Source: an uncultured Lachnospiraceae bacterium (GTDB lineage: Bacteria > Bacillota > Clostridia > Lachnospirales > Lachnospiraceae). Taken from it: a stretch of DNA of 17,960 nucleotides. Below the pieces are notes generated by a model. It was not told where the DNA came from. It was given only the letters and a program-made list of their open reading frames with translations, and made no database searches. Below are positions 7,638 to 14,460 of this stretch, one piece after another. The number at the start of each line of letters is the position of its first letter. Position 1 is the first letter of the stretch. The stretch is taken from positions 1-17,960 of the forward strand of contig CAMHCL010000023.1 in assembly GCA_946183625.1 (NCBI GenBank), read 5' to 3'. A program made the translations under genes and the position numbers.

Positions 7638-7647
7638 GTGTTATATG

Positions 7648-9417
7648 TCAGTCTTCCACATGACAAATGTCACATTTCGGTTCAGCCATCATCGAGTAAT
7701 TAGTATGATAGATGACATATCCAGGCTTAGCTCCTGGCGGTTTCTTCAGCTGTTTCCTCTCGACATAGTCTATCTCGACCTTCGGTGCATCACTTCCGCT
7801 TGAGTAAAATGCAGCAAGTCCCGCAGCCTCTTCAAATACACGGTCCGGAACATCATCGATTCCCTTGTCACCGTCCTTAAGCCTGACTATGACATGTGAG
7901 CCCGGCATCTGCTTGGCGTGGAACCACAGATCACGGCCAGTAGCCATGTTAAATGTAAGCTCCTCATTCTGGATATTATTCTTACCAACATAGATATCAT
8001 ATCCATCGGAAGATATAAAATGTAACGGCTTGGAGCTCTCAGTCTTCCTGCTGCCCTTCTTTCCAGTCTTCTTCCTGAGGAAACCAGAATTCTCAAGCTC
8101 TGTTCTGATCTCATTTATATCCTTTTCGTCTACAGCTATATCCAGAGCATGCCTTACAGAAAGCAGATAGTCCATCTCTTCCTTCGTCTGCTTGATAAAT
8201 TCTGTAAGAGCTTCGTAGGTTCTCTTCTTCTTGTTGTACTTCTTAAAATACTTCTGGCTATTCTCCTGCGCAGACAGATTTGTATCTAGAGGAATACTTA
8301 TCTCAGTATTATCATAATAATTGATACAGTCCAGATGATCCTCTCCGCCCTTAAGCTCATATCCGTAAGTATTTAAAAGTTCGCCATATATACGGTACTT
8401 ATCTCTGTCCTCTGTACTTGCCAGCTGATTTCTCTGCAGGTCATACTTCCTGCTTATCCTCTCAATATCAGTCTGCAGATGCTTTCTGATATCAGAAGAA
8501 AGTGACCTTACATTTATCGAAGCTTCCTTCTCTGAATAAAAACGGCGTAATATATCAGAGATACTGCTGCCGTCCGCCGAAGCCCCATATATAGATAATT
8601 CGAAAGAATGATAATCCTTCGGCTGATCCATGCTGTAAGCAATAGCAGGTTTAAAATCAGAATTCTTAATAGAATCGATCATAGAACTCAAAGTTTTATG
8701 TAAACCAGTTCTCTCATTCTCATCCAGATCCTTAACAGCTTTTCTGCCATCAATATCGGCTCTATATACAATTTCCTCAGCAATGCCCTTCGAGAAACCG
8801 CTGATAGATGTGTAGATAGCCTTTGCCACCGGAACGCTTACAGATGAAAGTCTTTCCATGATAGCATCCATAGACACTTCAAGAGGATTTAACTTGTTCT
8901 GAGAATCAGGACTTATGTAAACCTTGTTAGGATATAAGATTCTCATCTTTGACTCATCCTTAACCTCTCCCAGATCAGGCATAACTCTCCTGAGACAGTC
9001 CAGTATAACCCCATCAGAATTAGTCAGGATGATATTGCTCTGTCGTCCCATGATCTCCACAATAAGATGCCTCTCACACAGGTCTCCCATCTCATCCAGA
9101 TGTTCAAAAACGAAATCAAAGACACGGTCAAACCCAGGCTGAACTATATCTTTAAGCCTTCCGTTACCAAGATGCTTTCTGAGAAGCATACAAAAGTTCG
9201 GAGCCTGCATCGGTGCCTGTGGCAGACTGTCGGCAATATAAACTATCGGAAGCGAATTATTTACTGACAGAAGCAGCTTCGTCTGACCCACATTTCCCTT
9301 AATAGTCAGGGTTATGGTATCATCCTTCGGCTGCTGGATCTTCATAACACGACCGCCGAGACATGCGCTCTTGATATCCGATATTAAATTGTTGATTACA
9401 ATTCCATCGTATGCCAT
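7648..9417 (-). CDS. rqcH: Rqc2 homolog RqcH (NFACT family), ribosome-associated quality control
   Basis: The 589-residue protein has the NFACT layout: an NFACT-N domain beginning MAYDGIVINNLISDI, a helix-hairpin and coiled-coil middle (about 300-440), and a C-terminal NFACT-R RNA-binding domain with DLWFHAKQMPGSHV (496-509). The D97-R98 pair (GFDRVFDF) is present at the same positions needed for alanine tailing in Bacillus subtilis RqcH, which suggests an active enzyme. RqcH binds obstructed 50S subunits carrying peptidyl-tRNA and recruits tRNA-Ala to add C-terminal alanine tails that mark the nascent chain for proteolysis. Older annotations call this family fibronectin-binding protein A. 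The C-terminus ends with a C-D-I-C pair. An AGAGG site lies 5 bases before the ATG. It sits between a hairpin after glgA and its own terminator, so it may be largely monocistronic. Confidence 0.96.
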   Translation of the reverse strand: MAYDGIVINNLISDIKSACLGGRVMKIQQPKDDTITLTIKGNVGQTKLLLSVNNSLPIVYIADSLPQAPMQAPNFCMLLRKHLGNGRLKDIVQPGFDRVFDFVFEHLDEMGDLCERHLIVEIMGRQSNIILTNSDGVILDCLRRVMPDLGEVKDESKMRILYPNKVYISPDSQNKLNPLEVSMDAIMERLSSVSVPVAKAIYTSISGFSKGIAEEIVYRADIDGRKAVKDLDENERTGLHKTLSSMIDSIKNSDFKPAIAYSMDQPKDYHSFELSIYGASADGSSISDILRRFYSEKEASINVRSLSSDIRKHLQTDIERISRKYDLQRNQLASTEDRDKYRIYGELLNTYGYELKGGEDHLDCINYYDNTEISIPLDTNLSAQENSQKYFKKYNKKKRTYEALTEFIKQTKEEMDYLLSVRHALDIAVDEKDINEIRTELENSGFLRKKTGKKGSRKTESSKPLHFISSDGYDIYVGKNNIQNEELTFNMATGRDLWFHAKQMPGSHVIVRLKDGDKGIDDVPDRVFEEAAGLAAFYSSGSDAPKVEIDYVERKQLKKPPGAKPGYVIYHTNYSMMAEPKCDICHVED

Positions 9418-9441
9418 ATGTACCTCTTATTACATAAATCA

Positions 9442-9466
9442 GGCACAGGTACTTTTCCCCTGTGCC
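9442..9466 (-). terminator. Weak terminator-like hairpin between glgA and rqcH
   Basis: An 8-base perfect stem, GGCACAGG with CCTGTGCC, encloses a 9-base loop 27 bases after the glgA stop. The minus strand after the stem reads TGATTTATG, a poor T-run, so termination would be partial at best. It could instead protect the glgA 3' end or adjust read-through into rqcH, whose start lies about 24 bases on. Confidence 0.4.
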
Positions 9467-9493
9467 CTTTAAAATCATATTTAGTTGCAGAAT

Positions 9494-10930
9494 TTAGATC
9501 TCTGAATAGAGCTGCTCATATACCTTTGCACTTGAATCCCAGCTGTAATCCTGCTCCATAGCTCTCTTCTGCATTGCATACCATGCATTCTTATCATCGA
9601 AGAATACCTTCTTAGAATAGTTGATGGTATTAAGCAGTTCTCTGGAATCATAGTTAGCAAATGAGAAGCCTGTTCCTGTACCCTCAAATTCATTGTATGG
9701 CTGAACTGTATCCTTAAGTCCGCCTGTCTCACGTACGATCGGAAGTGATCCATACTTGAGTGCCATGAGCTGTGTAAGTCCACATGGCTCAAATCTTGAA
9801 GGAACGAGGATTGAATCGCAGCCGGCATATATCTTGTGTGATAATTCATCACTGAAGTAGATATTTGCTGACAGCTTCTGAGGATGGAATCCCTGATAAT
9901 AACGGAACATATCCTCATATCTTCTATCACCTGTACCAAGAACAACCAACTGAGTTCCATCTGTCATGATATCATTCATAGTATGGTCGATAAGATCCAG
10001 ACCCTTCTGATCTGTAAGTCTTGATACTATACCAATCATGTATGCATTTGGATCTTCTGGAAGTCCCAATTCTTTCTGAAGCGCAAGCTTGTTCTTAAGC
10101 TTATTCTTCTTAAATGTTCTGGTAGTATATTTGCATGCTATCTTATCATCCTTTGCAGGATTAAAGATATCATAATCAATTCCGTTTACAATGCCCCATA
10201 ATGACTGCCATCTCGCACGGAGAAGTCCATCAAGTCCTTCACCATAATATGGTGTCTGAATCTCATGAGCATATGTATTTGAAACTGTTGTGATCTTATC
10301 TGCATATACAAGTCCGCCCTTCAGCATGCTGGCATCCTTGTTCATCTCCAGCTTATCAGGTGTGAACAGATCACTTGGAAGTCCGGAATAATCCTGAATT
10401 GTCTTGATATCCCATCTTCCCTGGAACTGCAGGTTATGGATAGTCATTATAGACTTGATTCCCTGATAAAATGGATTGTTTGCAAAAAGTGTTTTGAGAT
10501 ATACCGGAACAAGTCCTGACTGCCAGTCATGACAATGAACGATGTCAGGTCTGAAACCGATACTTGGAAGTATTGACAGAGCTGCCTTACAGAAATAGCA
10601 ATACTTCTCTATATCCCACTTAACATCACCATAGATATTGAAACCATTAAAGTAATATTCATTATCTATAAAATATACTGGAACACCTTCGTATTCCATG
10701 TACATAACACCTACATATTGCTGCTTCCAGCCTATGTCCATATGAAAATGTGTGATGTACTTCATGTTATTCTTATATTTTGCAGGAAGACACATGTAGT
10801 TAGGAATAATGATTCTTACATCATATTCATTTCTGTCGAACTTCTTAGGTAATGTACCAACTACATCTGCGAGTCCACCAGTCTTTATAAATGGTACGCA
10901 TTCAGATGCGATATATGCAACTCTCTTCAT
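9494..10930 (-). CDS. glgA: Glycogen synthase (ADP-glucose type)
   Basis: The 478-residue GT5 glycosyltransferase extends alpha-1,4-glucan from ADP-glucose. The N-terminal half has the ADP-glucose loop K16-T-G-G-L-A-D in MKRVAYIASECVPFIKTGGL. The C-terminal half has the GT-B signature EPCGLTQL (about 381-388) and ETGGLKDTV (about 401-409). Length matches the family (about 477). The frame is open upstream to an ATG at 10969, but that would add 13 non-conserved residues. The ATG at 10930 has a strong GGGAGGG site 6 bases before it and gives the conserved start. No glgB, glgC, glgD or glgP is in the window, so it is unlinked to other glycogen genes at least within several kilobases. A candidate promoter with a palindromic spacer lies just upstream, which suggests separate control. 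Confidence 0.96.
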   Translation of the reverse strand: MKRVAYIASECVPFIKTGGLADVVGTLPKKFDRNEYDVRIIIPNYMCLPAKYKNNMKYITHFHMDIGWKQQYVGVMYMEYEGVPVYFIDNEYYFNGFNIYGDVKWDIEKYCYFCKAALSILPSIGFRPDIVHCHDWQSGLVPVYLKTLFANNPFYQGIKSIMTIHNLQFQGRWDIKTIQDYSGLPSDLFTPDKLEMNKDASMLKGGLVYADKITTVSNTYAHEIQTPYYGEGLDGLLRARWQSLWGIVNGIDYDIFNPAKDDKIACKYTTRTFKKNKLKNKLALQKELGLPEDPNAYMIGIVSRLTDQKGLDLIDHTMNDIMTDGTQLVVLGTGDRRYEDMFRYYQGFHPQKLSANIYFSDELSHKIYAGCDSILVPSRFEPCGLTQLMALKYGSLPIVRETGGLKDTVQPYNEFEGTGTGFSFANYDSRELLNTINYSKKVFFDDKNAWYAMQKRAMEQDYSWDSSAKVYEQLYSEI

Positions 10931-10936
10931 AGAAAA

Positions 10937-10943
10937 CCCTCCC
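10937..10943 (-). promoter_or_regulatory. Ribosome binding site fixing the glgA start
   Basis: GGGAGGG on the minus strand is followed by 6 bases and the ATG at 10930. It lies downstream of the alternative ATG at 10969 and so decides for the shorter, family-typical N-terminus. Confidence 0.85.
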
Positions 10944-10970
10944 AAAAAGATTTCTAATACCCTTCTCAAA

Positions 10971-11000
10971 AGTATAGTTTTATTTTACAGTAAAATGCAA
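10971..11000 (-). promoter_or_regulatory. Candidate glgA promoter
   Basis: On the minus strand TTGCAT (11000 to 10995, 3 of 6) and TATACT (10976 to 10971, 5 of 6) are 18 bases apart. The predicted transcription start near 10964 gives a leader of about 34 bases containing the strong ribosome site. The site lies in the 84-base gap after the cytidylate-kinase-like gene. The upstream alternative ATG at 10969 would lie before this start, which also supports the shorter GlgA. Confidence 0.45.
10982..10996. promoter_or_regulatory. Perfect 15-base palindrome in the glgA promoter spacer
   Basis: ATTTTACAGTAAAAT has 7-base arms around a single central base. It lies between the candidate -35 and -10 elements and overlaps the -35 edge, a classic place for a repressor operator. 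The regulator is unknown. As RNA the stem would be too weak and short to terminate. Confidence 0.45.
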
Positions 11001-11014
11001 TTAAATGCTACAAA

Positions 11015-11629
11015 TTATTTAATCTCTATAAACTTCCGTATCATATCTACGCATCCCCTGATACCAAGTTTTCCTGCATCAAGTGAGAGGTCATAATTTG
11101 AGACATCCATCCACTCACAACCGGTGTAATTGAGATAGTAATCTGCCTTTCTCTCATCTACCTTTGCCAGATAATTTCTAAGTTCATTCTCAGGCATATT
11201 ATGAATTGATGATGCTCTCTTAAGCCTGAATCCAATAGGTGCATGTATAAACACATTTATCACATCCGGTCTTGTTTTTAAAATGTAATTAGCACATCTA
11301 CCGACTATTATACATGACTCTCTGTTCGCCAGCTCCACGATTATGTGAGACTGGTAGTCATACAGATTTCTAAGGAGAAGTGTATCCTCAGTGGTTGAAT
11401 CAGGCAGTGATGTATCCTTATACATCTCTTTTGCAACATCAAAAAGTGAAGTGTCCTTGATCCTGTCATCATGGGCCACCATATCACTCTGCATATTCTC
11501 TGCTCTTGAAACCAGCTGGAACATTTCACTATCATAACAATTAATTCCCAGCTCTTCCGCAAGAAGCTTTCCAACTTTCTTACCACCGGCACAATACTGT
11601 CTTGAAATAGTGATCACATATCTGTCCAT
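11015..11629 (-). CDS. Cytidylate kinase-like family protein (Cytidylate_kin2 type)
   Basis: The 204-residue P-loop NMP-kinase-like protein starts MDRYVITISRQYCAGGKKVG, the form of nucleotide loop (S-R-x-x-x-x-G-G-x-x-V/I-x-x-x-L-A) found in the Cytidylate_kin2 family rather than in housekeeping Cmk. ELGINCYDSEMF (26-37) follows, then an IIVGRCANYIL strand (107-117) and an IHAP...R lid region (129-140). Such proteins are common in Firmicutes and usually occur in addition to a true Cmk; their substrate is not established. A nucleotide kinase role is inferred from the fold only. It lies 45 bases after yebC, has an AGAGGGGGAG ribosome site, and precedes a gap with a separate glgA promoter, so it may end the upstream operon. 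Confidence 0.85.
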   Translation of the reverse strand: MDRYVITISRQYCAGGKKVGKLLAEELGINCYDSEMFQLVSRAENMQSDMVAHDDRIKDTSLFDVAKEMYKDTSLPDSTTEDTLLLRNLYDYQSHIIVELANRESCIIVGRCANYILKTRPDVINVFIHAPIGFRLKRASSIHNMPENELRNYLAKVDERKADYYLNYTGCEWMDVSNYDLSLDAGKLGIRGCVDMIRKFIEIK

Positions 11630-11674
11630 ATTACTCCCCCTCTTAACTGTCTAGTCGGTTTACATAACTCTATG

Positions 11675-12400
11675 CTACTCTACGTTAGTATAAACGTCCT
11701 GAACATCATCATCTGCATCTAAGAGATCAAGAATTCTGTCGAGATTCTTCTGATCCTCTTCTGAAGTTATGCTCACATAATTCTGTGGGATCATTGTAAC
11801 TTCTGCAGATGCCATAGTGATGCCTTCCTTCTCAAATGCATCTCTTACTTCTGAAAATGCAGCTGGATCTGTAACGATCTCAAATGAATCCTCTTCTTCT
11901 GAGAAGTCTTCTGCACCAGCATCAAGCGCGAACATCATAAGATCATCTGCTGACATATCGCACTCTTCCTTATCTATGATTATCTGTCCCTTCTCGTCGA
12001 ACATATAAGAAACACAGCCTGTAGTTCCTATATTTCCGTTTCCCTTAGTAAATGCACTTCTTACATTTGCTGCAGTACGGTTCTTGTTGTCAGTAAGAGT
12101 CTTAACTATGATAGCTGTTCCTCCAGGGCCATAACCCTCATAAGTATTATAAACATAGTTTACGCTCTCCAGGTCTCCGGCAGCCTTCTTGATGCCTCGC
12201 TCAATAGTGTCATTAGGCATGTTGTTGGCCTTAGCCTTAGCTATAACATCTCTAAGCTTAGAGTTATTATCCGGATTAGGTCCGCCTTCCTTAACAGCAA
12301 CAGCAATTTCTCTTCCGATTACTGTAAATGCCTTACCCTTTGCCGCATCGTTCTTCTCTTTCTTTGCTCTGATATTGGCAAACTTGGAATGTCCTGACAT
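11675..12400 (-). CDS. yebC: YebC/PmpR family translation/transcription factor
   Basis: The 241-residue protein is full length for the family. It begins MSGHSKFANIRAKKEKNDAAKGKAFT, the conserved YebC start (usually MSGHSKWANIKHRK), and has NMPNDTIERGIKKA (60-73), EGYGPGGTAIIVKTLTDNKNRT (88-109) and GNIGTTGCVSYMF (122-134). Members were first described as DNA-binding regulators (PmpR). More recent work on YebC and mitochondrial TACO1 implicates them in relieving ribosome stalling at proline-rich stretches. The ATG is one base after the stop of the CBS-domain gene, with GGAGG inside that gene's end, so translation is coupled. The KPAE-repeat protein and RqcH in the same window are thematically linked to stalling, but no functional link is shown. 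Confidence 0.95.
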   Translation of the reverse strand: MSGHSKFANIRAKKEKNDAAKGKAFTVIGREIAVAVKEGGPNPDNNSKLRDVIAKAKANNMPNDTIERGIKKAAGDLESVNYVYNTYEGYGPGGTAIIVKTLTDNKNRTAANVRSAFTKGNGNIGTTGCVSYMFDEKGQIIIDKEECDMSADDLMMFALDAGAEDFSEEEDSFEIVTDPAAFSEVRDAFEKEGITMASAEVTMIPQNYVSITSEEDQKNLDRILDLLDADDDVQDVYTNVE

Positions 12401-12401
12401 T

Positions 12402-13223
12402 TTAAATATCCTCCGTGTTTTCTTTATTGATACCTGCGTTCTGCGACGCAGTTATTCTCACTTTTGTAATAAGATTATCTTCTATCGAAACTGCCTCGAA
12501 GATATAACCCTCATACTCTATTATAATATTCTCTCCTGCTTTTGGAAACCTTCCAAATTTATAAAGCATGAAACCATTTAAGGTTTCTATATCTTCTTCA
12601 GGAAACTCTATATCATCTATGATTTCCTTAAGATCATTGAGAGAGATCAGACCATCTACAACATAGCCATCATCATATGTATGTTGTATCTCAGTCTCTT
12701 CATTATCATGCTCATCATATATATTTCCGACTATCTCTTCGATGATATCCTCCAGAGTAACTATGCCGTCTGTCTGGCCGTACTCATCAAGAACTATCGC
12801 CAGATGTGACTTCTCTCTCTGCATCTTCTTAAGTAGCTTCGTAATATCATAAGTCGGGTGGATGAACATAGCGGTATCAGCTACATTTGACACTGATTCT
12901 TCAGGATTCTTCAGATAGGAATTGACCAGATCCTTAAGGTACAGCACTCCCACCATATGATCCATATCATCTTCAAAAACAGGATATCTGCTGTATCCAC
13001 TCTCCAGGCATTCCTCCAGCACATCACCAACTGTCTTCTCTCCATCAACTGCGAAGAGCTTGCTTCTGCTGGTCATGATATCTCTGGCTACCTTGTCATC
13101 CAGGTCAAGGATATTTGAGATCATCTCTGCTTCATCTTCCTGAATGAAGCCCTGCTCGTGTCCCTCTTCTACCATGGACAGAATCTCTTCCTCGACTCGA
13201 TCTTCGTCTCTTTTTTTCGACAT
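12402..13223 (-). CDS. CorC/HlyC-like CBS-pair protein lacking the DUF21 membrane domain
   Basis: The 273-residue soluble protein has the cytosolic part of the hemolysin/CNNM family: an N-terminal helix with EDEAEMISNILDLDDKVARDIM (29-50), CBS1 (about 50-105), CBS2 (about 115-175, ending VTLEDIIEEIVGNIYDE), and a CorC_HlyC transporter-associated domain (about 180-260). Gram-positive members are usually about 420 residues with an N-terminal DUF21 membrane domain, which is absent here; nothing membrane-like lies upstream in frame. It therefore resembles CorC of Enterobacteria, linked to Mg2+/Co2+ efflux. A partner membrane protein would have to be encoded elsewhere. The ribosome site is weak (AGAAGAA). 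It lies 32 bases after alr and abuts yebC, inside the same run of genes. Confidence 0.9.
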   Translation of the reverse strand: MSKKRDEDRVEEEILSMVEEGHEQGFIQEDEAEMISNILDLDDKVARDIMTSRSKLFAVDGEKTVGDVLEECLESGYSRYPVFEDDMDHMVGVLYLKDLVNSYLKNPEESVSNVADTAMFIHPTYDITKLLKKMQREKSHLAIVLDEYGQTDGIVTLEDIIEEIVGNIYDEHDNEETEIQHTYDDGYVVDGLISLNDLKEIIDDIEFPEEDIETLNGFMLYKFGRFPKAGENIIIEYEGYIFEAVSIEDNLITKVRITASQNAGINKENTEDI

Positions 13224-13255
13224 TATCTGTTCTTCTAACCTCTATAGTAAAACTA

Positions 13256-14431
13256 TCATCTGATATAATTTACTTCGTTTACAACTTTGCCCTGACGTAT
13301 ATATACTCTAGGCACTCGTCTTGCTATATTACATACAGCCTCGTAATTAAAGCTGTTAGCCGGCTCAGCAACCTCCTCTACAGGAATGGTCAGTCCGCCC
13401 TGACTGCCAAAAAGTATAACCTCATCACCCACTTCTGCGGACTTGATATCTGTAACATCTACCATTATCTGATCCATGCAGACGCGGCCGGTTATCGGAG
13501 CAAATTCACCATTTATAATAACTCTTCCGATGTTGGAAAGAGCCCTTGGATAGCCATCTGCGTAACCAACAGAAATTGTTGCGATCCTGCGTGTTCCTTC
13601 TGTCACATATGTCCAGCCATAGCCGACTCCACGGCCTGCTTCCAAATCTTTTACGTGAATTATCCTGGATTTAAATGTCATTGCAGGAGTGATTTTTACA
13701 GACTTATCAATTTCCTCTGATGGGTATAATCCATATATTACAATACCCAGCCTTATCATGTCAAAACCTTCACTATGTATCTCCATAGCTCCAGCGCTGT
13801 TATCTATATGCCTTACGTTAAATGTAACGCCGGCCTCTTCCATTCCTCTTACAAACCATGAAAACTTCTCATACTGAGTCTTAGCATCATCCTTCACGAA
13901 GTAATCAGCTTTTGCATAGTGAGTAAAGATCCCATCTACAACAATGCCCGGCAGTTTAGTTATGGCAATAGCCTTCTCAAGTTCCTCATCTGTGCACTGG
14001 AAACCTATCCTGCTCATACCACTGTCTACCTTGATATGTACCTTCGCAGGCTTGCCCAGTTCCTCTGCTTTTGCAGATAGGAGCTTTGCATCCTCCAGAC
14101 TGTAGATAGCTGTAGTAACGTCGTAATTAATCAGGTCCTCGAAATAACTACTGTCTGTATATCCCAGTATAAGAACTGGTTTTGTTATATCATGCTGTCT
14201 AAGTTCTACGGCCTCGTCAATACAAGCAACACCGTAATAGTCAGCCAGATCGTCCACAGCCTTTGCGACTTCAACCGCACCATGGCCATAGGCATCAGCC
14301 TTTATTACAGCCAGAACCTTCTTGTATCCGCCCTCCGGCTTTGGATTTAAGTTACGTACTGTGATGATATTACTTCGGATAGCGTCAAGGTCAATAGCGG
14401 CCTCAACACGTCGATATTGTTCAGAATTCAT
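13256..14431 (-). CDS. alr: Alanine racemase
   Basis: The 391-residue PLP enzyme interconverts L- and D-alanine for peptidoglycan. The PLP lysine is K44 in AVIKADAYGHG, and the second catalytic base is the tyrosine of VGYADGYPR (Y290). RLGIVIYGLYPS and GRVCMDQIMVDV are also standard. The frame is open upstream to 14575, but those 48 residues overlap the end of the nnr gene and are not conserved. The ATG at 14431 follows an AGAAG site by 7 bases and gives the usual length. It starts 29 bases after nnr. Pairing with a NAD(P)H-hydrate repair gene is common in bacteria. Cytoplasmic enzyme; no substitution of key residues is visible. Confidence 0.97.
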   Translation of the reverse strand: MNSEQYRRVEAAIDLDAIRSNIITVRNLNPKPEGGYKKVLAVIKADAYGHGAVEVAKAVDDLADYYGVACIDEAVELRQHDITKPVLILGYTDSSYFEDLINYDVTTAIYSLEDAKLLSAKAEELGKPAKVHIKVDSGMSRIGFQCTDEELEKAIAITKLPGIVVDGIFTHYAKADYFVKDDAKTQYEKFSWFVRGMEEAGVTFNVRHIDNSAGAMEIHSEGFDMIRLGIVIYGLYPSEEIDKSVKITPAMTFKSRIIHVKDLEAGRGVGYGWTYVTEGTRRIATISVGYADGYPRALSNIGRVIINGEFAPITGRVCMDQIMVDVTDIKSAEVGDEVILFGSQGGLTIPVEEVAEPANSFNYEAVCNIARRVPRVYIRQGKVVNEVNYIR

Positions 14432-14460
14432 GATTATTCTTCTTTCATTTATATTTAATG

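Noticed and set aside
9481..9960. 159-codon minus-strand open frame within glgA
   Set aside because: It is out of frame with well-conserved GlgA sequence, has no recognisable domain, and codes over the EPCGLTQL region.
10931..10969. 13-residue N-terminal extension of GlgA
   Set aside because: The GGGAGGG site lies inside it and the conserved protein begins at MKRVAYIA; the predicted transcript start also lies downstream of 10969.
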